Positions 54,241 through 63,575 of a stretch of 64,000 nucleotides of DNA are shown here, one piece after another. The position numbers and the translations under genes were made by a program. Position 1 is the stretch's first letter. Each line of letters opens with the position of its first letter. The DNA is from Streptomyces africanus (lineage in GTDB: Bacteria > Actinomycetota > Actinomycetes > Streptomycetales > Streptomycetaceae): contig NZ_MUKA01000004.1 of NCBI RefSeq assembly GCF_002150735.1, forward strand, positions 62,001-126,000, written 5' to 3'. The notes under the pieces were generated by a model. The model saw only the letters and a program-made list of their open reading frames with translations. It was not told the DNA's origin and did not search any database.

Positions 54241-54436
54241 CGCCCTTCCACAGCCGGGGGACTGGTTCCTGAGTCTGATGAGGTCCTTGCCGGAGGATGG
54301 CACTTCTCGGGCATGTGACGCAGAGAGGCATTGGCCGGTATGCCACTGCTGTACCCCCTGTTCCACCTCTACGGTCTCGTTTCACTCAAGGCGCTCCGAC
54401 TGATGGTCAGTTGAGCCGTACAGCGAAAACTGTTTC

Positions 54437-54928
54437 GTGCGATTACGATGCGTTGCGAGTGCATTCGCCGTCGGGGTGGCGCTGGTCGCCACCAGCACTC
54501 AGACGGCGCTGGCGGCCCCGCCGCCGAATCCGGCACCGCCCGAGGTCACGGTGACCACGCAGGACGCGTCTCCTGGGGCCGTTACGGAGTGCACTTTCTA
54601 CGCGTCGAAGCCCAACCACAGTGGCTCCCGGATGACGGGTACGGGGGGCATCAAGACGTGTTCAGGCGGGCCCGTGGCCTGTACCAGTGAGGCGGACCTC
54701 GAGTTCTACAACGAGCACTCGCGCATGTGGATGACGGCAGCGACCTCGCGTCAGTCCAAGTGCGCGCCACCGTTGCGGTCGTCGACGGCAGCAACGACCT
54801 GCGTGAACCGCCCCGGTGACCCGAAGGTGGCCTGGCGTACCTCTACGGTCGGGACCCTCGTGAGCTCGGGTGGCTCCGTGGGCAGCGGCACGGCGAACAG
54901 CCCCGTTCTGTACGTGCCCTGCGCGTAG
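54437..54928 (+). CDS. Small secreted protein of unknown function
   Basis: A 163-residue protein with a Sec signal peptide of about 26 residues (ending ALAAP) and five or six cysteines in the mature part, arranged as in small secreted Streptomyces proteins. The GTG start is not preceded by a clear ribosome-binding site, and the third codon is TTA (54443-54445), which would place it under bldA control. I do not recognise the family. Codon use is less biased than in neighbouring genes, so it may be a recent arrival. Confidence 0.55.
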   Translation: MRLRCVASAFAVGVALVATSTQTALAAPPPNPAPPEVTVTTQDASPGAVTECTFYASKPNHSGSRMTGTGGIKTCSGGPVACTSEADLEFYNEHSRMWMTAATSRQSKCAPPLRSSTAATTCVNRPGDPKVAWRTSTVGTLVSSGGSVGSGTANSPVLYVPCA

Positions 54929-55005
54929 TGGGAAGTTGGAGGGCCTGGTGGTCGTCTGGCTGGTCCCCGGCCCCAGGCCTTCCGCTCGCCTAGAGAGGAT
55001 CGGCC

Positions 55006-55506
55006 GTGACCTCTGACCACGACATGTTGTGGCGTCGCTGCACGCTCTTCGGCCGTGTCTTGCTGCCTCTGGTGGATCAGGAGCCGTGGCGGCAGGCTCG
55101 TCGCCGCGAAACCCTGCAGGCCCGGGACATCGACACGGCGGTGGGTGAGCGAATGATCGAGATCTTCGCGGCCCTGGCCGCTCACGCCGCCGCGCTCGAC
55201 GCTTCCTTGTCCGCCGCAGAATTCGACGCTCTGCCCCTCAGCGCCGTGGCGGATGCGGCGACCAGCAAGCGCGATTACGAGTTGCTCGCCGGGCTCCCGG
55301 ACACCATTGGCGACGACCGTGATGGACAGGCCGTCAACGTCTTCCGCCTCTATACCTACAAGGGCGGGCAATACAGCCACCGGCTCTTGCTGCTGAGCAG
55401 GGAACTGCGCTACGCGCTGAGGGTCCTCGCCGAACGCTCACCGACATCGTCCCCCACGTGCGGGGACGTATTCCGCTGGGCCGACGAAGCGGGCCTGCCG
55501 CAGTGA
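55006..55506 (+). CDS. Hypothetical protein
   Basis: A 166-residue, largely helical protein without signal or membrane segment. The centre is Ala-rich (AALAAHAAALDASLSAAEF). The C-terminal third holds a YTYKGGQYSHRLLLLSREL segment. A GAGAGGA box precedes the GTG at 55006. It lies at the edge of the decayed mobile-element zone and could be a plasmid or element gene. No function is apparent. Confidence 0.5.
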   Translation: MTSDHDMLWRRCTLFGRVLLPLVDQEPWRQARRRETLQARDIDTAVGERMIEIFAALAAHAAALDASLSAAEFDALPLSAVADAATSKRDYELLAGLPDTIGDDRDGQAVNVFRLYTYKGGQYSHRLLLLSRELRYALRVLAERSPTSSPTCGDVFRWADEAGLPQ

Positions 55507-55539
55507 TCACGGGCCTCAGGCGCAAGCGAGGTGCTTCTC

Positions 55540-55715
55540 CGGGAGCTTCGGCGGGTGATTCGCCTGGTCATGATGGTGATCGTTAACCAGGTGATCAGCG
55601 GATTCGGAGTGCTGAGTCGTTCATAGTCGCGTGCATGTCGGCGGCGTACGTGATCCAATCCGGGGACCGCTCGACCACGCAGCGGCGGGGCAGGATGGCT
55701 TGTGCGTGTGCGCGT
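55540..55715 (-). pseudogene. C-terminal remnant of an IS5-family transposase
   Basis: Reading leftward, one frame gives ILPRRCVVERSPDWIT, then a neighbouring frame continues RRRHARDYERL and LITWLTITIMTRRITR. Joined, these match the end of IS5-type transposases (RRWVVERTFAWI, RRHARDYERLPxxxEALITWAAI). The shift lies near 55655. The rest of the element is missing. Confidence 0.65.
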
Positions 55716-55870
55716 CTAGAGCTGGATTTCCATGGTCTCCACGTCGGTGAACTCCACGCCCAGGCCGTGAGCGCGCGTGTTGTTGTTCCGGAAGTACATC
55801 TCCGCGAGGCCTTCGGCGGCGATGCGCTGGAGTTGCTGCTCGTTGGCGCCGGCGTCGCGGGCCTCGAAGA
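55716..55870 (-). pseudogene. C-terminal fragment of an unidentified gene (leftward)
   Basis: A frame closed by TAG at 55716-55718 reads ARDAGANEQQLQRIAAEGLA, then EMYFRNNNTRAHGLGVEFTD and ends in MEIQL. Its codons have the GC-rich third positions of real Streptomyces genes. It has no start: at about 55870 it meets a fragment read in the opposite direction. The family is unknown. Confidence 0.45.
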
Positions 55871-56095
55871 GGCTACTTCCTACTCCAGACCCCCGACGCC
55901 ATCGAGGAAGAGGCCAATGCCTTCACACTTGGCGTCGGCCCCTACAGCGATTTCGGCGAGGACCAGGAGCAGCAGGCGCTGAAGCTGTTCACCCAGCGCG
56001 TCGAGGAGCACCGCAACGAACAGCGGCGCCGCCAGCAGCAACTGGACCAGCCCGCCGATCAGGCCGCCCCGTCCGGCCAGCCGCCGGTGGCCTGA
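55871..56095 (+). pseudogene. C-terminal fragment of an unidentified gene (rightward)
   Basis: A frame closed by TGA at 56093-56095 reads GYFLLQTPDAIEEEANAFTL, then GVGPYSDFGEDQEQQALKLF and a Gln/Arg-rich tail. Third positions are strongly GC. It has no start codon and begins where the leftward fragment ends, so both genes lost their beginnings at the same junction. The family is unknown. Confidence 0.45.
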
Positions 56096-56144
56096 CCCTG
56101 CTCTCAGCCTTGCGGCAGCCGAACGCCCGACAGCTCGCCGCTGT

Positions 56145-56666
56145 TCATGACTGCACCCAGGTGGTGTAGCCGAGGGACAGGTGCCCCAGGCCAGTCAGGC
56201 GGGTCACCTGGTCGACGAAGGCGCTGGTGAACAGTCGCCGCGCCGACACCTCGCCGTACCGGTCGATGTGGTCGAACACCAGCTGGTGGTCCTTCGCCGC
56301 GCGGGTGCGCCAGTCCAGGACCTGCTCGCGGGTCAGTTCCTCGAGGACCAGCTCCTTGTCTACGACGTCGGCCACCGGCTCCGGCGCGGCGGGTGCCGGG
56401 CGGGGAGCGGGCAGCGCGGCCGGGACCTGCGTCGCGGCCGGCTCATCGAGGGCGGGACGCAGCACACCCTCGTCACACAGCTCATCGCCGCACTCCTGTC
56501 GCTGCGGCAGGTCACGGCTGACCGCCATCCCACCGGGCTCGAGATCGGCGCACCCAGCCGCAGCCGCTCCTCCAGGCGCCGGGCGAGTCGATCGGCGAGG
56601 ATCTCCGCCCGCGTCGGCCCGGCCCGCAAAGCCCGCCACCTTGACCAGCTCGGCGCGGGCCGTCAC
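56145..56666 (-). pseudogene. Hypothetical gene with probable compensating frameshifts
   Basis: The 173-codon frame is open, but codon bias switches frame inside it. Start (TARAELVKVAGF) and end (MAVSRDLPQRQECGDELCDE, EELTREQVLDWRTRAAKDHQ) look coding in this frame, while between about 56535 and 56625 another frame is clearly better (RAEILADRLARRLEERLRLG, an amphipathic helix with GC third positions). Two opposite shifts would explain this. It lies seven bases after the gene at 56674, likely in one operon. Function unknown; probably from a plasmid or integrative element. Confidence 0.5.
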
Positions 56667-56673
56667 GACGCAG

Positions 56674-57927
56674 CTACGAATCCACGAGGTACGCCTTCTC
56701 GCCCGTCATCAGCGGTGCGTCAGCGGGCCCTTTGATGTACGGGCCTCGCCAGATCACCCGGTGTTCCTGCCGGCTGGGGTACCACTGTCGGACCTTGTGC
56801 ATCCGCACGGGCCACCGGTGGTGGTACACCCGCTTCGCCTCGCCCTCCGGATCCGACGGGCGAGGCGAGGGCGCAGCGAGCCGAATAACCCGCACATCGG
56901 GGTCCCGCGGCACGGAGCCGTCCTCTCCAGCTGCGGCCGTGCGCACTCCGGGCGCGGCGCGTGAGGGGCCGACGGCCGTGACGCCCTGGGCGAGAAGCCG
57001 CCAGCAGGCGAACATGTAGCGGCCCACGAAGTCGTCGTAGGGGTCGTCCACTCGCCCACCGCCCCATTCACCGGTCTCGGGAACCGGCTCTGCACGCCAC
57101 TGGGAGGCCTGGGCGAGGGCCCTTTGCATCTGGCGGTGGTGCTCGGACAGGTCAGCGAGCGTCTCGGTACTCTCCTCCGCGAGGCAGGCATCGCCCCGCA
57201 TCCCGTACATGCCGTCCGGCATCAGCGGTGGCAGCGGATTCCCTGAGGCGCGTGCCTGGGAGACCGCCTGTCGCCATCCAGCCGGCTGCACGGGGCCGTC
57301 GCGGTCCATGAACGTCGTCACCCGCACCCCGGGGTACTGGGCGGTGGGCAGGATCTGGTGCTGGGTGATGAGCTGCCAGCCGAATGCCCTGGTGTCCGAG
57401 AGTGAGCCAGTGCGATTGACGACGACGATCGGCTCGGGCAGCACGAGCAGCCCGGTGGGCATGAGGATGTCCCGGTCGCGGTCCAGGGTGCTGACGTCGG
57501 CCGGTTCGAGGGTAGCGGCCGCGGCCATGACCGCGGCGTGCGCGGCCGGGGAGATGACGAGGACCTCCGCCTGCCGCAGCAGTTTCTGGATCTGACGTAT
57601 CTGCCATGCGGCGGCCTCCCCCGCCGCCCGGGGCCACGGTGGTGGATGGCCCTGCTTGCCCAGCGTCATCGACAGCGCCGCGTCCCGCTCGATGTCCTTG
57701 GGCTTGTCCGCCATGTCGGCGAGATCGCTGTTCAGCAGCACGGCGTACAGCTCGGTGACGACGTTGTTCATGTTGGAGGCGAGCGTCATCTGCACCCACG
57801 GGTTACCGGTCAGGCACCGCTGGGTCTGCTCCCGCAGGCGGTGTGTCGCCCGTGCCGCAGCAGCCGCGGTCCACTGTCCGTCCTTATCCCTGCTGCGCTC
57901 CCGCTTGCCCCGGCTCGCCTTTCCCAC
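56674..57927 (-). CDS. Hypothetical protein, plasmid/integrative-element type
   Basis: A 417-residue protein. I start it at the GTG 57927, where GKASRGKRERSRD resembles the usual basic beginnings of such proteins and GGGGG lies six bases upstream; the open frame runs back to 58140. Features: an Ala-rich region, LVISPAAHAAVMAAAATLEP, ILMPTGLLVLPEPIVVVNRT, and a C-terminal HRVIWRGPYIKGPADAPL. That last segment recurs in Streptomyces genes on plasmids and integrative elements, as far as I recall. No enzyme motif is visible. Confidence 0.6.
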   Translation of the reverse strand: MGKASRGKRERSRDKDGQWTAAAAARATHRLREQTQRCLTGNPWVQMTLASNMNNVVTELYAVLLNSDLADMADKPKDIERDAALSMTLGKQGHPPPWPRAAGEAAAWQIRQIQKLLRQAEVLVISPAAHAAVMAAAATLEPADVSTLDRDRDILMPTGLLVLPEPIVVVNRTGSLSDTRAFGWQLITQHQILPTAQYPGVRVTTFMDRDGPVQPAGWRQAVSQARASGNPLPPLMPDGMYGMRGDACLAEESTETLADLSEHHRQMQRALAQASQWRAEPVPETGEWGGGRVDDPYDDFVGRYMFACWRLLAQGVTAVGPSRAAPGVRTAAAGEDGSVPRDPDVRVIRLAAPSPRPSDPEGEAKRVYHHRWPVRMHKVRQWYPSRQEHRVIWRGPYIKGPADAPLMTGEKAYLVDS

Positions 57928-58234
57928 CCGAAGCCCCCTACGCGTCGGCCAGTTGACGAAGCCGTACCCGACCGGCACGGACGTGACACGGCGCGATCCA
58001 GCCTGCGTCAGTGCCTGTTTGCAAAGCTTCGCTGCGCGTTTGCCCAGCTCAGGATTCGAACGGCGCAAATACCGGGTAGTGGATATGGCAGCGGACCGCC
58101 CGTCCAAACGGGCGCTAACAGCCTTTAGAAGAGCCTGCATGAGACCGCGTTATGGGGCAGCCGCGCACCGCATACTTCGGCCGTACTCTCGCCTTACAGC
58201 AAAGCATTCTTTCACTCCGGCCGACATCGGCGTA

Positions 58235-59371
58235 TCACTTCACGGGCACTTTCATTCTGAACAGTTTCTCTGCATTTCGGAATGCAATCTTTTCCTTGTC
58301 TTCGCGTGGCAAATCGACTCCGCGAAACCAGTCAGTCTGCTCCTTTATGTCCGCGAACGGGTAGTCGGTTGCGAACATCACTCGATCCACGCTTATGTAC
58401 TTCAGCAGGAGATCGAGCAGTTCGGTCTGGGGAAATGCGCTGGTTGTGACCCAGAAGTTGTCCTGGAAGTATTTCCCGATGGGCTTCTCGAGCGAGTCTT
58501 TGGTCGGCTCGCCCATGTCATTGACGATCCGCTCGTAGTAGAAGGGAAGACCTTCGCCCATGTGGCCGATGATGATTTTCAGTTTGGGGAATCTATCGAA
58601 AACCCCGTACGCGATCATCCGAATGCATTGGGTCAACACCTCCTGGTGCCAGCCATATCCAGACCCACTGAAAATGTAGTCTTGGTACTCTTCCGTGTAT
58701 TTAGACCGCGTGGTGCTGTAGTAGATCTTGAAGACCTCGTCAGCTGGATAGCCGGGATGCAGGTAGATCGGCACATCGAGAGCAACGGCACGTGCCAGCA
58801 CAGGCTCGAAATCGGGATGATCGAGATACTTCTTCGCGATGTGTCCGTTGGTCAGTGCGCCCAAGAAGCCATCTTCCCGAACCGAGCGTTCCAGTTCATC
58901 CGCCGCCGCCTCCGGGCTCTGCAAGGGCAAGGTGGCGAAAGCCTTGAAGCGGTCCGGATATTTGGCGATTGGCCCGTCTACAAGTTGCCGGTTAAGGCGA
59001 TGAGCAAGGTCGATGCCCCTCTGCCCAGGGACATTTTGCACGGAGGGTGTATGAGCAGAGAGGATTTGAACGTTGAGTCCCCCCGCATCCATATCGCCGA
59101 TGCGGCGTTGACCTAGATCCGAAAGACCAATTTCCTCAAGGAACGCTATGTGATCCTGATTGATGGAGTTCAGCTTCAGCAACGTGGGAGTCGAAAAGGT
59201 CTCCTCCGTGCCGATGAAGGGCAGGTCCTGGTCCCGCCGTGAAATGTCCGAAGTCTTGTCGGAAGTATCGTTCTCGCTCGCTTCCGAGAGAATGGCGTGC
59301 GTGGACAAGCCGGCACCAATGCCAAGTGCCGTGCTGGCGGCGAGAAAGCCGCGGCGTCCCATGGGCTTCAT
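58235..59371 (-). CDS. Tat-exported amidohydrolase_2 family protein (decarboxylase-like)
   Basis: A 378-residue protein with a twin-arginine signal (MGRRGFLAAS). The mature part is an amidohydrolase_2 barrel: VPIYLHPGYP, IIIGHMGEGLPFYYERI and MFATDYPFADI supply His, His and Asp metal/acid residues. At the first strand it has FIGTEETFSTP, Glu in place of the HxH motif, as in the gamma-resorcylate and dihydroxybenzoate decarboxylase group. That points to aromatic acid decarboxylation or hydrolysis; export is odd for it. The region's lower GC and relaxed codons suggest transfer. Confidence 0.82.
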   Translation of the reverse strand: MKPMGRRGFLAASTALGIGAGLSTHAILSEASENDTSDKTSDISRRDQDLPFIGTEETFSTPTLLKLNSINQDHIAFLEEIGLSDLGQRRIGDMDAGGLNVQILSAHTPSVQNVPGQRGIDLAHRLNRQLVDGPIAKYPDRFKAFATLPLQSPEAAADELERSVREDGFLGALTNGHIAKKYLDHPDFEPVLARAVALDVPIYLHPGYPADEVFKIYYSTTRSKYTEEYQDYIFSGSGYGWHQEVLTQCIRMIAYGVFDRFPKLKIIIGHMGEGLPFYYERIVNDMGEPTKDSLEKPIGKYFQDNFWVTTSAFPQTELLDLLLKYISVDRVMFATDYPFADIKEQTDWFRGVDLPREDKEKIAFRNAEKLFRMKVPVK

Positions 59372-60006
59372 GTCAGTCCCTCTCTTCAGGCGTTTGTGTG
59401 GTGAGGTATCCGTACGGCATCCGTCTGCGAGATGCTTCAGGGAGGCTTCGCGTCCTGCTCGCGCACCCCGGCAGCGCCCAGGTCGAGGAACCGCTCGCCG
59501 GTGCGCAGCGGCTGTGGTGGAGCTGACGACCGTCCGCGTGCGCACTGTGCGGGCCGGCCGCAGCGGGCCCCGCACTGTTGTCGGCGTGTGACCCCGCATG
59601 CGGCGACAGGGAACGCCGTCGCCAGCGCCCTGGTGGTTACCCCGAATCTCCGCAGTGGACTATCAAGTTCCGGCATAGCCCCAACGCTAGGCCCGATTCC
59701 GTGCTGTTTCGTCATACTGCGGTCGTCATCCCTCGGGAGACAGGCGGTACGACGTTACTTCGACGGGAGTACTCTCCGGAGCGCCGTTCGACACCAGCAC
59801 GAGAATCAAAGCCCGTCGCAACTGGGCCCGAAGTGCAGGGGCTGCCGGAAGATTTCAAGTCCAGTGAGACGGTCGTGACTTTATGAGGTTTGTGGTGCGG
59901 GCGCCCTGCGCTTTCCCCGGGTACTGCGTCGACTGCCATCACTAGCCTCCGCGTTTCGGTTCAGCCGGGCTGATCGCGGCGACCCGCGGTTGTTGGCCGC
60001 TTGCCG
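59372..60006. other. Gene-free stretch between amidohydrolase and transposase remnant
   Basis: 635 bases of mixed composition, AT-richer than the window average on the right half. No frame has convincing codon bias, and no terminator or repeat stands out. The first part should hold the promoter of the leftward amidohydrolase gene, preceded by a GAGAGGGAC ribosome-binding site just upstream of 59371. Confidence 0.5.
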
Positions 60007-61276
60007 TCAGGCGAGCATGGCTGAGGCCCGACGCTCGGGTCGGGTGCTCCACCAGGGCCAGGTAGCGGAGATCCGCAGGTAAAGGCGGCGCCCGCCGCGG
60101 GTGATACGGGCGGCTGCGTGCAGCAGCCGGTAGCGGAGCTTCTTCGGCTCGACGGAGGCCAATTCGCCGTTCAGTAGCAGAACTTGGGTCCAGGCGAGCA
60201 GGTCGACGGCGGTCAGAGCAAGCTCCAGCCAGGCAGCGTTGATGGCGAAGTGGCGGGAGGGGAAGCGGCCGAGACCAGTGTTCTTGCCGCAGCGGATGCG
60301 GTCCTCGACGCGGGCGTGCGCACGGTGGCGGACCTCCAGATGCTGCAGGGAGCCTTCGCCGTGGGGGGCGGTAAGGACAACTGGGCGCCGGGATGTGGGC
60401 GCTCGCGCCGGACGATGATCCGGGTGCCGTCCGGGTGGTCCGCCAGGTCCACCGTTCCGGTCAGTTCTGCCACTTCGGCGCCGGTGCGCAGGGTGCCGTC
60501 CTGCTCCAGCGCGGGGTGCCACAGGTGGTCGGGCAGGGCACGGATTGCGCGGCGGACTGGTTCGGTGACGACGTATCCGACGGAGAAGAAGGTGTGGATT
60601 CCCCGCTCGCGCAGTGCTCGAACGTGTGCGGGGTTGGCGCCGGCATTGCCCGGCCGCAGTACCCCGGCCAGGGCTTCGCCGGTGTTGTCCAGGAAGCAAA
60701 GGAGCGGGTAGTAGCCGTAGCCGCGTTTGTAGGTCGGCGCTGCCTGTTCTTCTCCGAGTGGCAGGTGACGAGGGTGGCGTCGAGGTCCAGGACCAGGCTC
60801 GGCAGGTCGCGGCCACCGGCGCGGGCTGCGGGTATGCCGCCGGTGGTCTCAGCGGCCTGGAGCCAGGCGATCTCCCGGGCGACGGCTCTCGCCGAGCGCA
60901 GGCGAGTGAGTGCGGCCGGACCGATGTCCGCGAGTAGGCGCCAGGCGGTCGCAGTGGAGGCGACCGGGCCAAAAACCTCTCTCTGGTCCCGCAGCAGGGC
61001 CAGGTCCGCTAGTGCTTCGCCACCGTCGGCGAGCATCACCGCCAGATCGACCGCGATCCGCCCGGGGTCGTGCCCGGTACCGCGCGGTCGCAGCCTGCGC
61101 AGCCCGTCCGTGAACGCGCCGGTCGGGCCGATGCCATCGGGGAGATCGGCCAGCAGGCGGGATCCAGCGTGGCTGACCACCCCGCGGCCGTCGGCCGAGA
61201 CGACAAGCTTGGGACGCGACCCGGTAGTGTGCACGCAGAAGTGCCTTCTCGCTGTGGTGACAGAAGCCCTAGACAA
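60007..61276 (-). pseudogene. Degenerate IS1380-family transposase
   Basis: Reading leftward from 61276: LRRLRPRGTGHDPGRIAVDL, FGPVASTATAWRLLADIGP and LVLDLDATLVTCHSEK match IS1380 transposases including the first catalytic Asp. The frame then shifts near 60757 to QAAPTYKRGYGYYPLLCFLD and NTGEALAGVLRPGNAGAN, with about 50 residues deleted after that. A third frame gives the end (FAINAAWLELALTAVDLLAW). At least two frameshifts and a deletion make it inactive. Terminal inverted repeats were not found by eye. Confidence 0.8.
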
Positions 61277-61428
61277 GCCTCATTATCCCAGTTCAGGAGG
61301 CACTTTCGCGTTTCCGATCAAGATCCGGACGCCACCGCAAGTGAACGCGGAGGCTAATGCCGACGTACACGTGATGGTGCGCGCCCTCGGCGGGCCACGG
61401 CACCGAATCTGACGGCCGGCGGCACGTA

Positions 61429-62322
61429 TCAGGTGGTCGAGGCAATTGCTCGGGTGACGGCCGTGATCGCCGGTGTGGGGCGGCCGGGGAGCCGCGCCAC
61501 GAGAACCCGGCGGATCTCGGGAGGTGCGCCTTCGACGTGCAGCAGGCTCACCCCGGGCGGCAGCATTGGCGAGAGCCGCGAGGGTACCGTCGTCACCCCG
61601 AAGCCACCGGCGACCAGCTGAAGCTTCGTCATCCAGTCGCGCGCGCAGTGGACGACGTCCGGCCGTCCGGGCAGGCCAGGCCAGACGCCGAGCAGTGGCT
61701 CGGCGTTCGTCGCCGGGGCGGCAATCCACGGGACGTCGATCAATTCGTCGACGTGCACCGCGGTGCGGCCGGCGAACTCTCCGGTCGAAGGCACCGCCAC
61801 GACAAGTTCGGTGTCCATGATGGTCTCGTCGTGCAGGCGCGGCGACTCGCCGTCCAAAGGCCGGTGGGGCGGGCGGGACGTCAGCACGGCAAGGTCGATC
61901 GAGCCCGCTCGCAGTGCCCGGACCAGGGAGGGCGTGGTGCCCTCGGTAGTGGTGACCGTGATCTGCGGGTCGGTCGCCGCGAGGTGGGTGAGCGAGAGCG
62001 GCAGGATGGTCGCGCCCGCGCTCAGGAACAGTCCGAGCCGCACCAGTTCGGTACGCGGGACGGTGCCGGTGAGGTCGCGCTCGGCCGCCGTCAGACAGTC
62101 CAGGATCGTGCGGGCGTGGCGCAGCAGAGTCAGACCCGCGGGGGTGAGCCGCACTCCGTCAGGGCGGCGTTCGAATAGGGCGGTGCCCGCGCTTCGTTCG
62201 AGGGCGGCGGCCTGGCGTGAGACCGCCGACTGTGTGTAGCCGAGCCGGGTGGCTGCCGCGGTGAAGCTGCCGGACTCGGCGATCTGCCGCAGGACTCGTA
62301 GGCCTGTGCTGGAGATGTCCAT
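61429..62322 (-). CDS. LysR-family transcriptional regulator
   Basis: A 297-residue LysR regulator: helix-turn-helix RQIAESGSFTAAATRLGYTQ and SAVSRQAAALE in the first 45 residues, then a two-lobed effector domain with VRLGLFLSAGATILP and VAGGFGVTTVPSRL. ATG 62322 (MDISSTGLRV) is the usual family start; the frame opens at 62340. It is divergent from the dehydrogenase gene at 62425 with about 100 bases between, the standard layout for LysR control of a neighbour. Confidence 0.88.
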   Translation of the reverse strand: MDISSTGLRVLRQIAESGSFTAAATRLGYTQSAVSRQAAALERSAGTALFERRPDGVRLTPAGLTLLRHARTILDCLTAAERDLTGTVPRTELVRLGLFLSAGATILPLSLTHLAATDPQITVTTTEGTTPSLVRALRAGSIDLAVLTSRPPHRPLDGESPRLHDETIMDTELVVAVPSTGEFAGRTAVHVDELIDVPWIAAPATNAEPLLGVWPGLPGRPDVVHCARDWMTKLQLVAGGFGVTTVPSRLSPMLPPGVSLLHVEGAPPEIRRVLVARLPGRPTPAITAVTRAIASTT

Positions 62323-62424
62323 GCGAGATACGCATACCACAGATGCTTGATCGTCGCTTCCCGCATGCCCACCGCGTTCCTAGTGTCGATCCCGACGAAC
62401 ACGGACGCACACGGAGGTCATCAC

Positions 62425-63513
62425 GTGCGAGCAGCAGTTCTGACGCAGTTCGGTGCCCCGCTCACGGTGCGGGAGGTCCCCGACCCCGAGGCCGGCGGCG
62501 GCGAGGTGGTGGTCGAGGTCCTCGCCGCCAGCGTGGCGCCCTACGCGGCTGAGGTCTTCAGCGGCGAACGGAACTACCCCCTGGTCCCTCCCGTCGTGCC
62601 TGGGATCGGCGGCGTGGGACGGGTCGTCCACGTGGGCCCCGACGCCACCCGGCTGCGCCCCGGCGACCTGGTGTGGTGCGACTCGACGGTGCGCTCGCGG
62701 GATGAAGCCCTGACGCCCGACATCACGCTCCAGGGCTGGAGTTCCCGCGGCGAGGGCGGCGCGCGCCTCGCCCGGTACCTGCACGACGGGTCGTTCGCCG
62801 AGCTCATGCGGGTCCCGACGGAGAACGTCTTCCCGCTCCCCGCAGCGGCGGGGGACGACCCGGCCCGCTGGGCCGCGCTCGGCATGCACGTCATCCCTTA
62901 CGGCGGGCTGCTGGCCGGCGGGCTCGCAGCCGGTGAGACGCTGCTCGTCAGCGGGGCCACCGGCAACCTCGGCAGCAGTGCGGTCGCGGTGGCGCTTGCC
63001 ATGGGGGCGGGCCGCGTGGTCGCCCCAGGCCGCAACCAGGCCGCGCTCGGCCTCCTCGCCGACCGGTTCGGTCCGCGTCTGCGCCCGGTTCCGCTCACCG
63101 GGGACGAGGCCGGCGACCGCGCTGCGATGTCCGCGGCGGCCGACGGCCCGATCGACATGGTGATCGACCTGCTACCGCCGAGCGCACCCAGCTCGGCAGC
63201 GCGCACGGCAGCCATGACCGTGCGCGAGTACGGCCGCGTCGTTCTGATGGGCGGCGTCGGCATGCTCGGCGGCGACGACCTCGCCCTCCCGTACCCATGG
63301 ATCATGCGCAACTCGATCACCGTGCGCGGCCAGTGGATGTACCCGCGTACAGCGAACGTCGGCATCATCCGGCTCCTCGCCTCGGGCACCCTGGACCTCA
63401 CCACCGAACGGGTCCGGTCGTTCGGCCTCAACGCCGTCAACGAGGCCGTCACGTACGCCGCCTCACACGGTGGCCCGTTCGACCGCACCACCCTCACCCC
63501 ACCGGCTCGCTGA
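62425..63513 (+). CDS. Zinc-independent alcohol dehydrogenase-like (MDR) oxidoreductase
   Basis: A 362-residue medium-chain reductase: MRAAVLTQFGAPLTVREVPD-type start, VVPGIGGVGRVVHVGPD, and the Rossmann segment LLVSGATGNLGSSAVAVALA. The catalytic zinc ligands (Cys/His of GHE) are absent, so it is of the zinc-independent quinone-reductase-like class. The GTG start has GGAGG seven bases upstream. It probably answers to the divergent LysR regulator. Confidence 0.86.
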   Translation: MRAAVLTQFGAPLTVREVPDPEAGGGEVVVEVLAASVAPYAAEVFSGERNYPLVPPVVPGIGGVGRVVHVGPDATRLRPGDLVWCDSTVRSRDEALTPDITLQGWSSRGEGGARLARYLHDGSFAELMRVPTENVFPLPAAAGDDPARWAALGMHVIPYGGLLAGGLAAGETLLVSGATGNLGSSAVAVALAMGAGRVVAPGRNQAALGLLADRFGPRLRPVPLTGDEAGDRAAMSAAADGPIDMVIDLLPPSAPSSAARTAAMTVREYGRVVLMGGVGMLGGDDLALPYPWIMRNSITVRGQWMYPRTANVGIIRLLASGTLDLTTERVRSFGLNAVNEAVTYAASHGGPFDRTTLTPPAR

Positions 63514-63575
63514 CAAGCGCGCCTTCGCCTGGCTGCACCAGTTCAAGCGACTCCGCATCCGAAACAGGACGTGTG

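Noticed and set aside
58050-58080. tRNA-like TTCGAA stretch (GGATTCGAACGGCGC) that could be a tRNA 3' end or attachment site
   Set aside because: The flanking bases do not form a T-stem or acceptor stem, no anticodon arm is found, and no second copy is seen in the window.
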